DNA of 64,000 bases from positions 124,001 through 188,000 of the forward strand of contig NZ_LLZI01000112.1 of assembly GCF_001509485.1 (NCBI RefSeq). Direction: 5' to 3'. Positions 8,687 through 17,195 of the stretch are shown one piece after another. This DNA is from Streptomyces sp. NRRL F-4489 (GTDB lineage: Bacteria > Actinomycetota > Actinomycetes > Streptomycetales > Streptomycetaceae). Position 1 is the first letter of the stretch, and each line of letters begins with the position of its first letter. Both the position numbers and the translations under genes were made by a program. The notes beneath the pieces are model-generated. The model was not told where the DNA came from. It did not search any database and worked only from the letters and a program-made list of their open reading frames with translations.

Positions 8687-9340
8687 ATGGCCATGGCCAT
8701 CGCCAAGGGAAAGACGGCCGCCCTTGTCCTGGGTCCGGTGACCGTCCTGCTGGCGGCCCTTCCCCTGACGGCGCAGGCGGCGCCTCGTACGGAGACACCG
8801 CGTGCGGCGGCACAGCCCGTGAACGCGCCCCGTACGGAGACACCGCGTAAGGAGTCGCTGCCCAGCGAGAGCGAGTGGCTGGCCGATGTCGCGCCGGTCG
8901 CCGCGTCCCTCCAGGGCTACCTGGAGCAGCGGCTGGCCGGCGCGCACAGCGGCGAGAAGCCGGCCGTCGTCCTGGACATCGACAACACCTCGCTGGCCAC
9001 GCACTACGACCGGGGAAAGGCCATCGAGGCCATTCTCAAAGCCACCGATTACGCGCATGCGCACGGTGCCGCGGTCCTGTTCGCCTCGTACCGGAATGCG
9101 GACAAGGCGGATGCCACGACCCGGGAACTCACCTCGGCCGGTTACACCGTGGACGGGCTCTGCCTCAAGCCGGAGGGCGACAGCCCGGGCAAGGCGAAGG
9201 TCAAACTGGGCTGCCGGAAGAAGTACGAAGCGGAGGGATACACCCTCGTCGCCAATGTCGGAAATCGCAGCACCGACTTCGAGGGCGGACACTACGAAAA
9301 GGGCTTCAAACTGCCCGATTACGACGGCCAATTGAGCTGA
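8687..9340 (+). CDS. Secreted HAD-superfamily acid phosphatase
   Basis: A 217-residue exported protein. Residues about 6-32 form a signal peptide (KTAALVLGPVTVLLAALPLTAQAAP). It is followed by a short linker containing a duplicated APRTETPR. The catalytic domain has HAD motif I, VVLDIDNTSLATHYD, with the nucleophile and acid/base aspartates, motif II FASYRN, and a late GNRSTDFEGG that supplies the metal ligand. This pattern fits class III/B-type acid phosphatases that release phosphate from organic phosphomonoesters. The ATG at 8687 was chosen because of an AAGGAG upstream and because it begins the signal peptide. A regulator gene follows 17 bases later. Confidence 0.85.
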   Translation: MAMAIAKGKTAALVLGPVTVLLAALPLTAQAAPRTETPRAAAQPVNAPRTETPRKESLPSESEWLADVAPVAASLQGYLEQRLAGAHSGEKPAVVLDIDNTSLATHYDRGKAIEAILKATDYAHAHGAAVLFASYRNADKADATTRELTSAGYTVDGLCLKPEGDSPGKAKVKLGCRKKYEAEGYTLVANVGNRSTDFEGGHYEKGFKLPDYDGQLS

Positions 9341-9357
9341 GCGCGCCCGGAGCCCAG

Positions 9358-10347
9358 ATGACCGCGGCAGACGACGACCGGATCGCGCACCTGGTCCGGC
9401 TCGGCCTGTCCGGCACCGAAGCCGGCGCCTATCTGGCCATGCTGGACACCGGGCCCACCACCGTCGCCGCCCTGGCGCGGCGGCTGGGGCGGACGCCGGC
9501 GGACACGGAGCTGGTCCTCGCCGGGCTGGTGCGGCTGGGCCTGGCCGCGAGCCACGGCCCCGACCGCTCCGGAGTCGCCCCGATCGAGCCGTCGCTGGGC
9601 CTGGGGCAGCTCGCCAACGCCCGTACGGCGGAGCTCCAGCGGGCGCACCTGGCCGCGATGGACGCCTACCGCACCTACCGGCGCCAGGTCCATCCGCAGA
9701 CCACCGACGATCTGGTGGAGGTGGTCACCGGGCCGCAGATCGTCGAACGCATCCTGCAGATCGAGGACGCCGCCGCCTCCGAGGTGCTGCGCTTCGACTC
9801 GCCGCCCTGGCACACCGGCGGCACCGCCAACCCGACCGAGATCCGCAACCTCGAACGCGGGGTCTCGTACCGCGTCGTCTACTCCAAGTCAGCGGTGGGG
9901 AACGGCGATTACTACGCCCGCAACATCCGGCCGTGCATCGCGGCGGGCGAGGAGGCCCGGGTGCTCCAGTCGCTGCCCGTGAAGCTCGGGATCTTCGACC
10001 AGCGGCTGGCCCTCGTCTCGATGACGTTCGGCGACGCGGAGGTGAACGATTCGCTGCTGCTGGTCCGCCCGTCGAGCCTGCTGCGCGCGCTGACCGGCCT
10101 GTTCGAGACCTCCTGGCGGTCCGCGTATCCGCTGCACTTCGGCGCGCGGGTGCCGCCCGCGCTGCGGCCCGTACAGCGCCGGATCCTCGAACTGCTCGGC
10201 ACCGGCGTCACCGACGAGACCATCGCCGAACTCCTCGGCATCAGCCGCCGGACCCTCTCCCGCCAATTGGAACAGCTCAACCGCGCCGCCGGCGCCACCA
10301 CCCGCTTCCAACTCGCCCTGTACGCGGCCCGGAAGGGTTGGATCTGA
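9358..10347 (+). CDS. LuxR-type HTH regulator with TrmB-like N-terminus
   Basis: A 329-residue cytoplasmic regulator starting MTAADDDRIAHLVRLGLSGTEAGAYLAML. The N-terminal 60-70 residues look like a TrmB-type winged helix (LGLSGTEAGAYLAMLDTGPTTVAALARRLGRTPADTELVLAGLVRLGLAA). The middle resembles a ligand-sensing domain, and the C-terminus is a LuxR-like helix-turn-helix (QRRILELLGTGVTDETIAELLGISRRTLSRQLEQLNRAAGATTRFQLALYAARKGW). This architecture is common in streptomycete regulators near secondary-metabolite or phosphate genes. It follows the acid phosphatase by 17 bases and probably shares its transcript. Confidence 0.8.
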   Translation: MTAADDDRIAHLVRLGLSGTEAGAYLAMLDTGPTTVAALARRLGRTPADTELVLAGLVRLGLAASHGPDRSGVAPIEPSLGLGQLANARTAELQRAHLAAMDAYRTYRRQVHPQTTDDLVEVVTGPQIVERILQIEDAAASEVLRFDSPPWHTGGTANPTEIRNLERGVSYRVVYSKSAVGNGDYYARNIRPCIAAGEEARVLQSLPVKLGIFDQRLALVSMTFGDAEVNDSLLLVRPSSLLRALTGLFETSWRSAYPLHFGARVPPALRPVQRRILELLGTGVTDETIAELLGISRRTLSRQLEQLNRAAGATTRFQLALYAARKGWI

Positions 10348-10505
10348 GCGCCGCCGCGATCCGCCCCGGGGGGGGCGGCGGGGGCCGGGAGGGGCCGTAG
10401 GGGGCGCTCGAACGGATCCCGTAGGGGACGCGAGGCCCCCCTGCGGGGCCCCAACTCAGCCGCGCCTGTGCGTATTCCCGGGAGGGGCATACGGGAGCGG
10501 ACGAT

Positions 10506-10629
10506 CGTACGGAAGGGGACGGCCGAACGGGACGACCGTACGGCAGGAAGCGGCCGCACGGGAGGGCCGTACGGCACGAAGCGGCGGCGCGGGAGGGCCG
10601 TACGGAAGGGAACGGCCGCACGGCAGGGA
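10506..10629. repeat. 31-bp degenerate tandem repeat, four units
   Basis: The motif CGTACGG occurs at 10506, 10537, 10568 and 10599, exactly 31 bp apart. The rest of each unit is also similar (AGG/AAGCGGCCGCACGGGAGGGC-like). A fifth, weakened unit begins at 10630. The 31-bp period is close to three helical turns and is not a multiple of three, so it is unlikely to be coding. It lies in the 340-base gap between the LuxR-type regulator and the ferredoxin gene. The first part of that gap is a G-rich tract with no recognisable feature. Confidence 0.7.
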
Positions 10630-10687
10630 ACCGCCCCACGGCAGGAAGCAAATGGTCCCGCCCCCCCGTACGGCCGCCCGCCCCCGG

Positions 10688-10930
10688 CTACCCGTCAGCC
10701 TCAGTGACCCGCACCGCGCCCGACGGGCAGAGGAGGCCCGCCTCGCGTGCGGCGGAGCCGTCGCCGCCGGCCGCTGAGGGCCGAAGCACGGTGACCAGGC
10801 CGTCGTCGTCCTGGTCGAAGACGGCGGGAGCGGTCAGCGCGCACAAGCCGGCGCCGACGCACACCGTCCGGTCAGCGGTCACCCGCACGGCACCTTCCGG
10901 CGCCGTCGCGCCGCCCTCAGCCTCGGTCAT
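10688..10930 (-). CDS. [3Fe-4S] ferredoxin, P450 partner
   Basis: An 80-residue ferredoxin of the small actinobacterial type. It has CVGAGLC near residues 24-30 and LLCPSGAV near 66-73. The CxxxxxC...C spacing with Gly-Ala in the position of the second cysteine is typical of a [3Fe-4S] cluster. Such proteins carry electrons from a ferredoxin reductase to a cytochrome P450. It lies directly downstream of the P450 gene on the same strand, 157 bases after its stop. No reductase gene is in the window. Confidence 0.85.
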   Translation of the reverse strand: MTEAEGGATAPEGAVRVTADRTVCVGAGLCALTAPAVFDQDDDGLVTVLRPSAAGGDGSAAREAGLLCPSGAVRVTEADG

Positions 10931-11087
10931 CGTCCGTCCCCTCTCTGTCGCAGCCGTGCCATGCCGACCCCTGCCGTGCGCTGCCGTCCGCTGCCGTGCC
11001 TGTGCGCATCGGCCGTCCCTATTCCCCTCGCTGTCCCCGTTCGCCGCGCCGTCCCCGCTCCCCGCGCCGTTCCCTCTCCCGTCCCCC

Positions 11088-12308
11088 TCACCACGTCACC
11101 GGCAGTTCGTTCACGCCCTGGATGGTGGTCCCCGGCCGCAGGGTCAACTCCTCGACGGGGACGGCCAGCCGGAGGGTGGGTACCCGGTCGAGGAGGGCGG
11201 TGAGGATGACCTCCAGTTCCAGGCGGGCGAGGTTCTGGCCCAGGCACTGGTGGACGCCGAAGCCGAAGGAGAGGTGGTGGCGGGCGGAGCGCCGGATGTC
11301 GAGGGTGTCCGGGTCCGCGAACACCGAACCGTCGCGGTTGGCGATGGAGTTGGTGACGATGACGCCCTCGCCGGCCCGGATGAGCCGGCCGTCGATCTCG
11401 ATGTCGGCGGTGGCGGTGCGGCCGCCGGCGATATCGGCGATGGCGAGGTAGCGGAGCAGTTCCTCGACGGCGCCGGGGACCAGGCCGGGGTCCTCCCGCA
11501 GCGCGGCGTACTGGTCGGGGTGGTCGAGCAGGGTGATCACGCTGAGCGAGGTCATCGAGGCGGTGGTCTCGTGGCCCGCGATGAGCAGCAGCATCGCGGT
11601 GGCGACCAGCTCCTCGCGGTCGATCTCGCCGTTCGCCAACTGCCCGGCGACCAGGCTGCCGACGAGGCCGGGTCCGGGCTCCGCCTGGAAGGCGGTGATC
11701 AGCCCGTCGAGGTAGCGGGCCAGGTCCTCGCGGGCGGTGGCCGCTTCCTGGGCGTCGGTGGACTGGACGAGGCGCCGGCTGGCGTCCTGGAAGAAGTCGT
11801 GGTCGGCGTAGGGCACGCCGAGCAGCCGGCAGATGACCATGGACGGTACGGGCAGCGCGAACTGGCTGACCAGGTCGGCCGGCGGGCCGGCGGCGAGCAT
11901 CGTGTCGAGGAAGCCGTGGACGATCTCCTCGACCTCCGCGCGCATGCCCTTGATCCGCTTGACGGTGAACTCGCTGATCGTCATGCGCCGTTTGGCGCCG
12001 TGCTCGGGCGGGTCCATGCCGATGAAGGCCGGGCGGACGTTGCGGACCACCTCGAACCGCGGCGAGGTGGCGGGGAATCCGGGGTGGCTGCGGTCGGAGG
12101 ACAGCCGGGGGTCGGCGAGCAGCCGGCGGGCGGTCTCGTGCTTGGTGACGACCCATGCCTGGCGGCCGTCGTAGAGGGTGACGCGGTGGAGCGAGCCGGG
12201 GGCGTCCCGGAGTTCGGCGTAGCCCTTCGGTAACGCGTAGGGACAGGTGCGGTCGTTCGGGAACGCGGGGGCGTCGGCTATCTGGGGCGGCAGGGCGGTC
12301 TCGGTCAT
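11088..12308 (-). CDS. Cytochrome P450, CYP105-like
   Basis: A 406-residue soluble P450. It shows the I-helix AGHETTASM (oxygen activation), the heme loop FGFGVHQCLGQNLARLE with the thiolate Cys at about residue 354, the ExxR-region EELLRYLAI, and the FIGMDPPEHGAKRRMTISEFTVKRI N-terminal stretch typical of CYP105 enzymes. These hydroxylate diverse small molecules, including xenobiotics and natural products, and are often substrate-inducible. The gene is divergent from a TetR regulator and is followed by its ferredoxin, giving a classical inducible P450 module. The substrate is unknown. Confidence 0.9.
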   Translation of the reverse strand: MTETALPPQIADAPAFPNDRTCPYALPKGYAELRDAPGSLHRVTLYDGRQAWVVTKHETARRLLADPRLSSDRSHPGFPATSPRFEVVRNVRPAFIGMDPPEHGAKRRMTISEFTVKRIKGMRAEVEEIVHGFLDTMLAAGPPADLVSQFALPVPSMVICRLLGVPYADHDFFQDASRRLVQSTDAQEAATAREDLARYLDGLITAFQAEPGPGLVGSLVAGQLANGEIDREELVATAMLLLIAGHETTASMTSLSVITLLDHPDQYAALREDPGLVPGAVEELLRYLAIADIAGGRTATADIEIDGRLIRAGEGVIVTNSIANRDGSVFADPDTLDIRRSARHHLSFGFGVHQCLGQNLARLELEVILTALLDRVPTLRLAVPVEELTLRPGTTIQGVNELPVTW

Positions 12309-12353
12309 CGGTCCCCTCGGGCGTCGTCCTCACCCACCGCTAAGGAACGGTGA

Positions 12354-12393
12354 GTTCTCTAATCGGCACCATAGGGTGGGCACCATAGAGAAC
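12354..12393. promoter_or_regulatory. Compound operator between P450 and TetR genes
   Basis: Arms GTTCTCTA (12354-12361) and TAGAGAAC (12386-12393) form a perfect inverted repeat. Nested inside are two direct copies of GGCACCATAG (12365-12374 and 12379-12388), spaced 14 bp. The element sits 46-85 bases upstream of the P450 start and 36-75 upstream of the apparent TetR start, the expected place for a TetR dimer pair to repress both genes. Confidence 0.5.
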
Positions 12394-12428
12394 GCAACGA
12401 CCTCTCTCGGACATCTTCAGGAGTCACG

Positions 12429-13112
12429 CTGTCACCGAACGCCGACCCCACCGCCGCCCCGGAGCCGACCGCTCCCCCCGCCGGTCCGGGCACCGCCGAC
12501 CACCGCAAGGGGCCGCGCCGCCGCGGCGCGGAGCTGGAGCGCGCCATCCTGATGGCGACCCTGGAGGAACTGGGCGAGACCGGTTACGCGGCGCTGACGA
12601 TGGAACGGGTGGCCGCCCGGGCCCGTACCGGCAAGGCCGCCCTCTACCGGCGCTGGGCCAACCGCGCCGAACTGGTCATGGACGCCGTGCGGTTGGCCGG
12701 TATGTCCGCTGTGCGGCTGCCGGACACCGGCGCCCTCCGGACGGACGTCCTCGCGCTGATGCGCCAGCTGTCGGCGAAGATGGACAGTCCGCTCGGCGGG
12801 ATCCTGCGCGGGTTGCTCACCGAGATGACCCGCGACCCGGAATTCGCCGCGCTGATCCGGGAACGGGTGCACACCGTGGGCCCGGCGACCCTGCAGACCA
12901 TCCTCGAACGGGCCGCCGAACGCGGCGAGATCGACCGCTCGATGCTCACCTCGCGCCGGGCCACGGTCGCCACCGACCTGCTGCGCAACGAATTCCTGCT
13001 CTTCGGCGCGCCGGTCGAGGAATCCGTCCTCATCGAGATCGTCGATGATGTGTACCTGCCGCTGATCCTGCGCCCGGCGCCGCCCCGGTCGGGCGGCGGC
13101 GCGCCCGCCTGA
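12429..13112 (+). CDS. TetR-family regulator, probable CTG start
   Basis: The full TetR fold needs a start upstream of the first ATG (12552), because ELERAILMATLEELGETGYAALTMERVAARARTGKAALYRRWANR contains the N-terminal helix plus the helix-turn-helix. Reading back in frame to a TAG at 12372-12374, there is no ATG, GTG or TTG. The only codon with a good ribosome-binding site is CTG at 12429, five bases after AGGAG (12419-12423). This gives 227 residues with a Pro/Ala-rich leader. The remaining helices form the ligand-binding domain. It is divergent from the P450 and likely represses it and itself. Confidence 0.75.
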   Translation: MSPNADPTAAPEPTAPPAGPGTADHRKGPRRRGAELERAILMATLEELGETGYAALTMERVAARARTGKAALYRRWANRAELVMDAVRLAGMSAVRLPDTGALRTDVLALMRQLSAKMDSPLGGILRGLLTEMTRDPEFAALIRERVHTVGPATLQTILERAAERGEIDRSMLTSRRATVATDLLRNEFLLFGAPVEESVLIEIVDDVYLPLILRPAPPRSGGGAPA

Positions 13113-13142
13113 GCGGCGGCGGGCGCGCCGGGCCGCGGCCCG

Positions 13143-13832
13143 TCAGGTGATCAGCGCGAGCGCGAAACCGTCGTACCCCTTGGCGCCCACGGTCTGCACG
13201 GCCGTGGCGTCCAACCGCGGTTCCCGGCCGAGGAATTCCAGGCCCCGGCGGATGCCCTCGGTCCGCTCGCCGGTGTCGTCCGCATCAACGACGGCCCCGT
13301 CGGCCACCACGTTGTCGAGGATGACGAGGGTGCCCGGCCGCCCCAGCTTGAGGGACCACTCCAGATACGCGGCGTTGCTGCCCTTGTCCGCGTCGATGAA
13401 GATCAGGTCGAACGGCTCGCCGCCCTCGGCCGCGAGGTCGGGCAGCGTGGTCAGCGCCGCGCCGACGCGCACCTCGACCCGGTCGGCCAGTCCGGCCCGC
13501 GCGAGGTTGGCGCGGGCCACCTCGGCGTGCTCCGCCCTGGCCTCCAGGGTGACCAGCCGGCCGTCCGGCGGCAGGGCGCGGGCCAGCCAGATGGTGCTGT
13601 AGCCGCCGAGGGTGCCGATCTCCAGGATGCGGCGGGCGCCGCGCAGTCGGGCGAGCAGATGCAGCAGTTTGCCCTGGGCGGGGCTGACCGCGATCGGTGG
13701 CAGACCCGCCGCGTCGCTCGCCTGCCGGGCCTGCGCCAGCCCGACGTCCTCCAAGGCGAACAGGTCGGCCAGATAGCCGTCCACCTCGGCCCAGCGCCGC
13801 GGACCTTCGTGTGGGGGGTGAGGGGTACTCAT
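13143..13832 (-). CDS. SAM-dependent O-methyltransferase, family 3
   Basis: A 229-residue protein. Motifs of the caffeoyl-CoA O-methyltransferase-like family are present: GARRILEIGTLGGYSTIWLARALPPDGRLVTLE (SAM motif I), FDLIFIDADKGSNAAYLEWSL with the metal-binding Asp pair, and VILDNVVADGAVVD. These cation-dependent enzymes methylate catechol-type hydroxyls. The start at MSTPHPPHEG was chosen because GGAG lies six bases upstream. It is convergent with the TetR gene. A possible role in modifying a product of the nearby P450 or catechol pathways is inference. Confidence 0.9.
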   Translation of the reverse strand: MSTPHPPHEGPRRWAEVDGYLADLFALEDVGLAQARQASDAAGLPPIAVSPAQGKLLHLLARLRGARRILEIGTLGGYSTIWLARALPPDGRLVTLEARAEHAEVARANLARAGLADRVEVRVGAALTTLPDLAAEGGEPFDLIFIDADKGSNAAYLEWSLKLGRPGTLVILDNVVADGAVVDADDTGERTEGIRRGLEFLGREPRLDATAVQTVGAKGYDGFALALIT

Positions 13833-14050
13833 ACGGGCTCCGTTCCGGTGGGTTGCGCAGCCTGGCCGCGCGAGGGCGATACCAGGCGGCATCGACATAC
13901 CAGGGACCTCGGGACCCTACCCCTCGGCACCGGCCAACCACCCACCAGGAAAGAGAAGGTTCGACCACCATCGAAGTTTGACAGTGATCATACTTTGCGC
14001 TTGGGTGAGGGCCGAAGGCAGAGCGGCAACACCCGGAAGGGGAACGTGAG

Positions 14051-15052
14051 ATGGCCGGAACGGTGCGGTTCCACGCGTACGGCGGTGCGGAGGTCCTGCG
14101 GCTGGAGGACGTGCCGGTGGGCGACCCCGGCCCCGGCGAACTGGCGATCCGGGTGGACGCGATCGGCCTCAACCGCGCGGAGGTGCTGTTCCGCGCCGGA
14201 CGGTACATCGAAGCGGCCCGGCGGTTCCCGGCGCGGCTCGGGACCGAGGCCGCGGGCGTGGTCGAGGCCATCGGCCCGGGGGTGACGGGATTCCGCACCG
14301 GCCAGCCGGTCAGCGTGCTGCCCGCCTTCTCGATGAACGACTACGGCGTCTACGCCGAGCGGGCGCTGGTCCCCGCGGCCGCGGTGGTGCCCCGCCCCGA
14401 GGAGCTGGACGCGATCGGCGGCGCGGCGGTGTGGATGCCGTATCTGACGGCGTACGGGGCGCTGGTGGAGGTCGGCGGGCTGCGCGCCGGGGACACCGTC
14501 GCGCTGACCGCGGCGTCCAGCAGTGTCGGCCTGGCCGCGATCGAGGTCGTCCGCCGGGCCGGGGCGGTGCCGATCGCCACCACCCGCACCGCCGCCAAGA
14601 AGGACGCGCTGCTCCGGGCGGGCGCGGCCGAGGTGATCGTCACGGGCGAGGAGGATCTCGTCGGGCGGGTGCTGGAGCACACCGGCGGGCGGGGCGCCGA
14701 GTTCGTCTTCGACGCCGTCGCCGGGCCCGGTGTGGTGGACCTGGCGAAGGTGGTCGCCCCGGGCGGCACGCTGTTCCTGTACGGCGCGCTGAGCGGTGAG
14801 GTGACCCCGTACCCCGGGTTCGACCTGGGCATGCCGTCGCTGAACATGCGGACGTTCGCCGTCGTGCACGAGACGACCGGGGATCCGGAACGGCTGCGCC
14901 GGGGTGTGGCGTACGTGGCGTCGGGGCTGCGGACGGGCGCGTTCCGGCCGGTCGTGGACCGGACGTTCCGGCTGGCGGAGATCGCCGACGCGCACCGGTA
15001 CATAGAGGCGGGCGCCCAGGTCGGGAAGATCGTGGTGACCGTGGACCACTGA
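14051..15052 (+). CDS. Zinc-type alcohol dehydrogenase/quinone oxidoreductase-like MDR protein
   Basis: A 333-residue MDR protein beginning MAGTVRFHAYGGAEVLRLEDV. It has the GroES-like domain (IGLNRAEVLFRAGRYIEAARRFPARLGTEAAGVVEAIG) and a Rossmann domain (VALTAASSSVGLAAIEVVRRAGA). The zinc-ligand cysteines are missing, so it belongs to the quinone oxidoreductase branch. A strong purine-rich ribosome-binding site (GGAAGGGGAAC) precedes the ATG. Upstream at about 13976-14000 is an AT-rich patch with TTTGACA, a possible -35. It is divergent from the O-methyltransferase. Confidence 0.85.
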   Translation: MAGTVRFHAYGGAEVLRLEDVPVGDPGPGELAIRVDAIGLNRAEVLFRAGRYIEAARRFPARLGTEAAGVVEAIGPGVTGFRTGQPVSVLPAFSMNDYGVYAERALVPAAAVVPRPEELDAIGGAAVWMPYLTAYGALVEVGGLRAGDTVALTAASSSVGLAAIEVVRRAGAVPIATTRTAAKKDALLRAGAAEVIVTGEEDLVGRVLEHTGGRGAEFVFDAVAGPGVVDLAKVVAPGGTLFLYGALSGEVTPYPGFDLGMPSLNMRTFAVVHETTGDPERLRRGVAYVASGLRTGAFRPVVDRTFRLAEIADAHRYIEAGAQVGKIVVTVDH

Positions 15053-15066
15053 GGCCCGGCGCGCGG

Positions 15067-15096
15067 GGCCCGGCGCGGTCATCCCCCCGCCGGGCC
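15067..15096. terminator. Hairpin downstream of the oxidoreductase
   Basis: GGCCCGGCG (15067-15075) pairs with CGCCGGGCC (15088-15096), a perfect 9-bp stem starting 14 bases after the stop at 15052. There is no clear T-run, which is common for streptomycete terminators. Confidence 0.4.
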
Positions 15097-15200
15097 GCGT
15101 CACCCCGACAGGCGGTTTGCCGACTGGTACGGCGCGTGGCCGGAAAACATCGCGGGCGATCCGAGCCAGCGGCTCACGTCTCCCGACGAGAGGTCCGACG

Positions 15201-17120
15201 ATGCCATGCCTGTCACGGCGACCACGACAGCCACGCCCCTCACGACTCCCACGGCTACCGCGTCTGCCACGGCTACCGCGCCTGTCGCGTAGACCGCGCC
15301 TGCCGTTGCACGCGGCGCCCGCGCTGGCCGCCGCGGCCGCGCTGCTGTCCAGTGCCGCGATCCCAGCTCCCCCGGCGCACGCCACCGACGGCTCCCGGCC
15401 CGCCGTCACCCAGGCGCCGGCCCGCGACCGGGCACACACGGATGTGCTCTTCATCGGGGCGCATCCGGACGACGAGTTCCAGTCACTGGCGACCTTCGGG
15501 CAGTGGCGGCAGCGCCGGGGGCTGAGCACCGCGGTGGCCACCATCACCCGCGGTGAGGGCGGCGGCAACGCCGCAGGCCCGCAGGAAGGCGCCGCACTCG
15601 GCCTGATCCGCGAGCGCGAGGAGCGCAAGGCCGTGGGTCTCGCCGGAATCCGCAACGTCTACTACCTGGACAAGCCGGACTTCTGGTACACCCTCTCGGC
15701 CCCCTTGACCGCACACGTCTGGAACCGGCCGCCGCAGCCGCCCACCGACACCCTGGAGCGCATCGTCCGGCTGATCCGGGCGACCACTCCCAGGACGGTG
15801 GTCACGATGGAGCCGCGCCCCTTCAACCAGCACGGCGCGCACCAGGAGTCCGCGCGCCTGGCGATCGAGGCGTTCCGGCTGGCGGCGGCCCCCCACGCCT
15901 TCCCCGGGCAGCTCCAGCGGGAGAAGTACCGGCCCTGGCAGGCGTCCGAACTGCTCACCCAGAGCTGGGGGTTCAAGGGCCCGGCCGGTCCGGGGTGCGC
16001 CCGGGCGAAGGAGACCGATCCGCGTACCGGACTGCCGGTCAGGGGGTTCTGGACCGGCGTGCGGTCCGCCACCGGGAAGACCTGGGCGCAGGTCGAGCGG
16101 GACGCCGCGCGCACCTACGTCACCCAGGGCTTCGGGTCGCTGCCGCCGAAGGTCTCCACCCCGCGCCGGGAGCTGCCGTGCGAGTGGTTCACGGTCCTGG
16201 CCCGCGGCGGGAAGCCGGTCCCGGCGCCGGTGCGGGACCAGTCCCAACTGCGCCCGCTCTACGCCGAGTTCCGTGACGGGGCGCGGCGGACGGGCCTGCC
16301 GTGGCTGGCGAACGGCGCCCAGCCCGCCTACCCGCCCAACCCCGCCGCCGAAGCCCCCGCGGTGCGGCGGGCACCGGTCGTGGACGGCCGGGCCGGCCCC
16401 GGTGAGTACCCCGGCCCGGCGCTGACGCTGCGGCACTGGGAGGGGAAGGAGTGCGCCCCGGCGGACTGCTCGGCGACCGCCAGGATCTCCCGGCACGGGT
16501 CGGCGCTGTACGTCCTGGTCGAGGTCCGGGACGACGTCCTGGGCGCGGCGCTGGACGCCGGGAACGACTGCAAACGCCACTGGCGCACCGATGCCGTGGA
16601 GATCGACCTCGACCCGCGCGGTGCCTCCACCGACACCTCGACGACCTTCAAGGCCGGCATCCTGCCGTTCACGGCGCGCGGCGGCGGGCCGTGCGCCGCG
16701 CGGGACGGGGACAACCGCCAGGGCCCGGCGGCGGCCACCGCGCCGGGGATGCGGGTCGCTTCCGTCGTGACCAGGCCGTACACCGGCTACACGGTCGAGG
16801 CGAAGATCCCGTTCGCCGGCCTCCCGGCCGCCGCCGACCCGCGCCGGCTCACCGCCAACATCCTGGTCTACGACTCCGACACCCAGGACAAGACCGGGAA
16901 GAGCCGGCTGGCCTGGTCGCCGTTCGGCAGCGCCCAGGCGGACCCGTATGTCTGGGGCGCGGTGCGGCTGCCCGGGTACCGGCCGGTCGCGCGTCCGGTG
17001 AGCCCGGCCCGGATCCCGCTGGAGGCCGCGCGCAGCCAGGACTCCCCGGCGGCCCGGGCCCAGGCCCGCCGGACCGGCGTCCCGCTGGCCGTGGGGCCGC
17101 GCCACGGGCGCGCCGGCTGA
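15201..17120 (+). CDS. Secreted PIG-L (LmbE-like) deacetylase with C-terminal CBM9-like domain
   Basis: A 639-residue protein. An Arg/Pro-rich leader with repeated PRLPRL elements precedes a hydrophobic signal segment (LHAAPALAAAAALLSSAAIPAPPAHA). The N-terminal domain has the zinc motif GAHPDDE and a second site QHGAHQESARL, which define the PIG-L/LmbE N-acetyl-hexosamine deacetylase family. The region from about residue 420 to 590 (APVVDGRAGPGEYPGPALTLRHWEGKECAPADCSATARISRHGSALYVLVEVRD...) looks like a family-9 carbohydrate-binding module. A secreted sugar deacetylase with a binding module is a likely function. The start at 15201 has GAGAGG upstream. A perfect hairpin follows the stop. Confidence 0.8.
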   Translation: MPCLSRRPRQPRPSRLPRLPRLPRLPRLSRRPRLPLHAAPALAAAAALLSSAAIPAPPAHATDGSRPAVTQAPARDRAHTDVLFIGAHPDDEFQSLATFGQWRQRRGLSTAVATITRGEGGGNAAGPQEGAALGLIREREERKAVGLAGIRNVYYLDKPDFWYTLSAPLTAHVWNRPPQPPTDTLERIVRLIRATTPRTVVTMEPRPFNQHGAHQESARLAIEAFRLAAAPHAFPGQLQREKYRPWQASELLTQSWGFKGPAGPGCARAKETDPRTGLPVRGFWTGVRSATGKTWAQVERDAARTYVTQGFGSLPPKVSTPRRELPCEWFTVLARGGKPVPAPVRDQSQLRPLYAEFRDGARRTGLPWLANGAQPAYPPNPAAEAPAVRRAPVVDGRAGPGEYPGPALTLRHWEGKECAPADCSATARISRHGSALYVLVEVRDDVLGAALDAGNDCKRHWRTDAVEIDLDPRGASTDTSTTFKAGILPFTARGGGPCAARDGDNRQGPAAATAPGMRVASVVTRPYTGYTVEAKIPFAGLPAAADPRRLTANILVYDSDTQDKTGKSRLAWSPFGSAQADPYVWGAVRLPGYRPVARPVSPARIPLEAARSQDSPAARAQARRTGVPLAVGPRHGRAG

Positions 17121-17127
17121 GGGAGCG

Positions 17128-17163
17128 CGGGGCGCCGCACCGATCCGGGTGCGGCGCCCCGCC
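17128..17163. terminator. Perfect 15-bp hairpin between convergent genes
   Basis: Arms 17128-17142 and 17149-17163 (GCGGGGCGCCGCACC and its complement) form a 15-bp perfect stem with a six-base loop. It lies between the PIG-L gene and the convergent lod operon and probably ends both transcripts. Confidence 0.8.
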
Positions 17164-17195
17164 TGGTGCCGGTGCGGCGCGGCGGCCGCTACCGG

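Noticed and set aside
10506..10660. Possible CRISPR array
   Set aside because: The units are directly adjacent with no unique spacers, and no cas gene is near; it is a simple tandem repeat.
10704..12233. A 509-codon plus-strand frame opposite the P450 and ferredoxin
   Set aside because: It covers the antisense strand of two clear genes, has no recognisable domain and arises from high GC.
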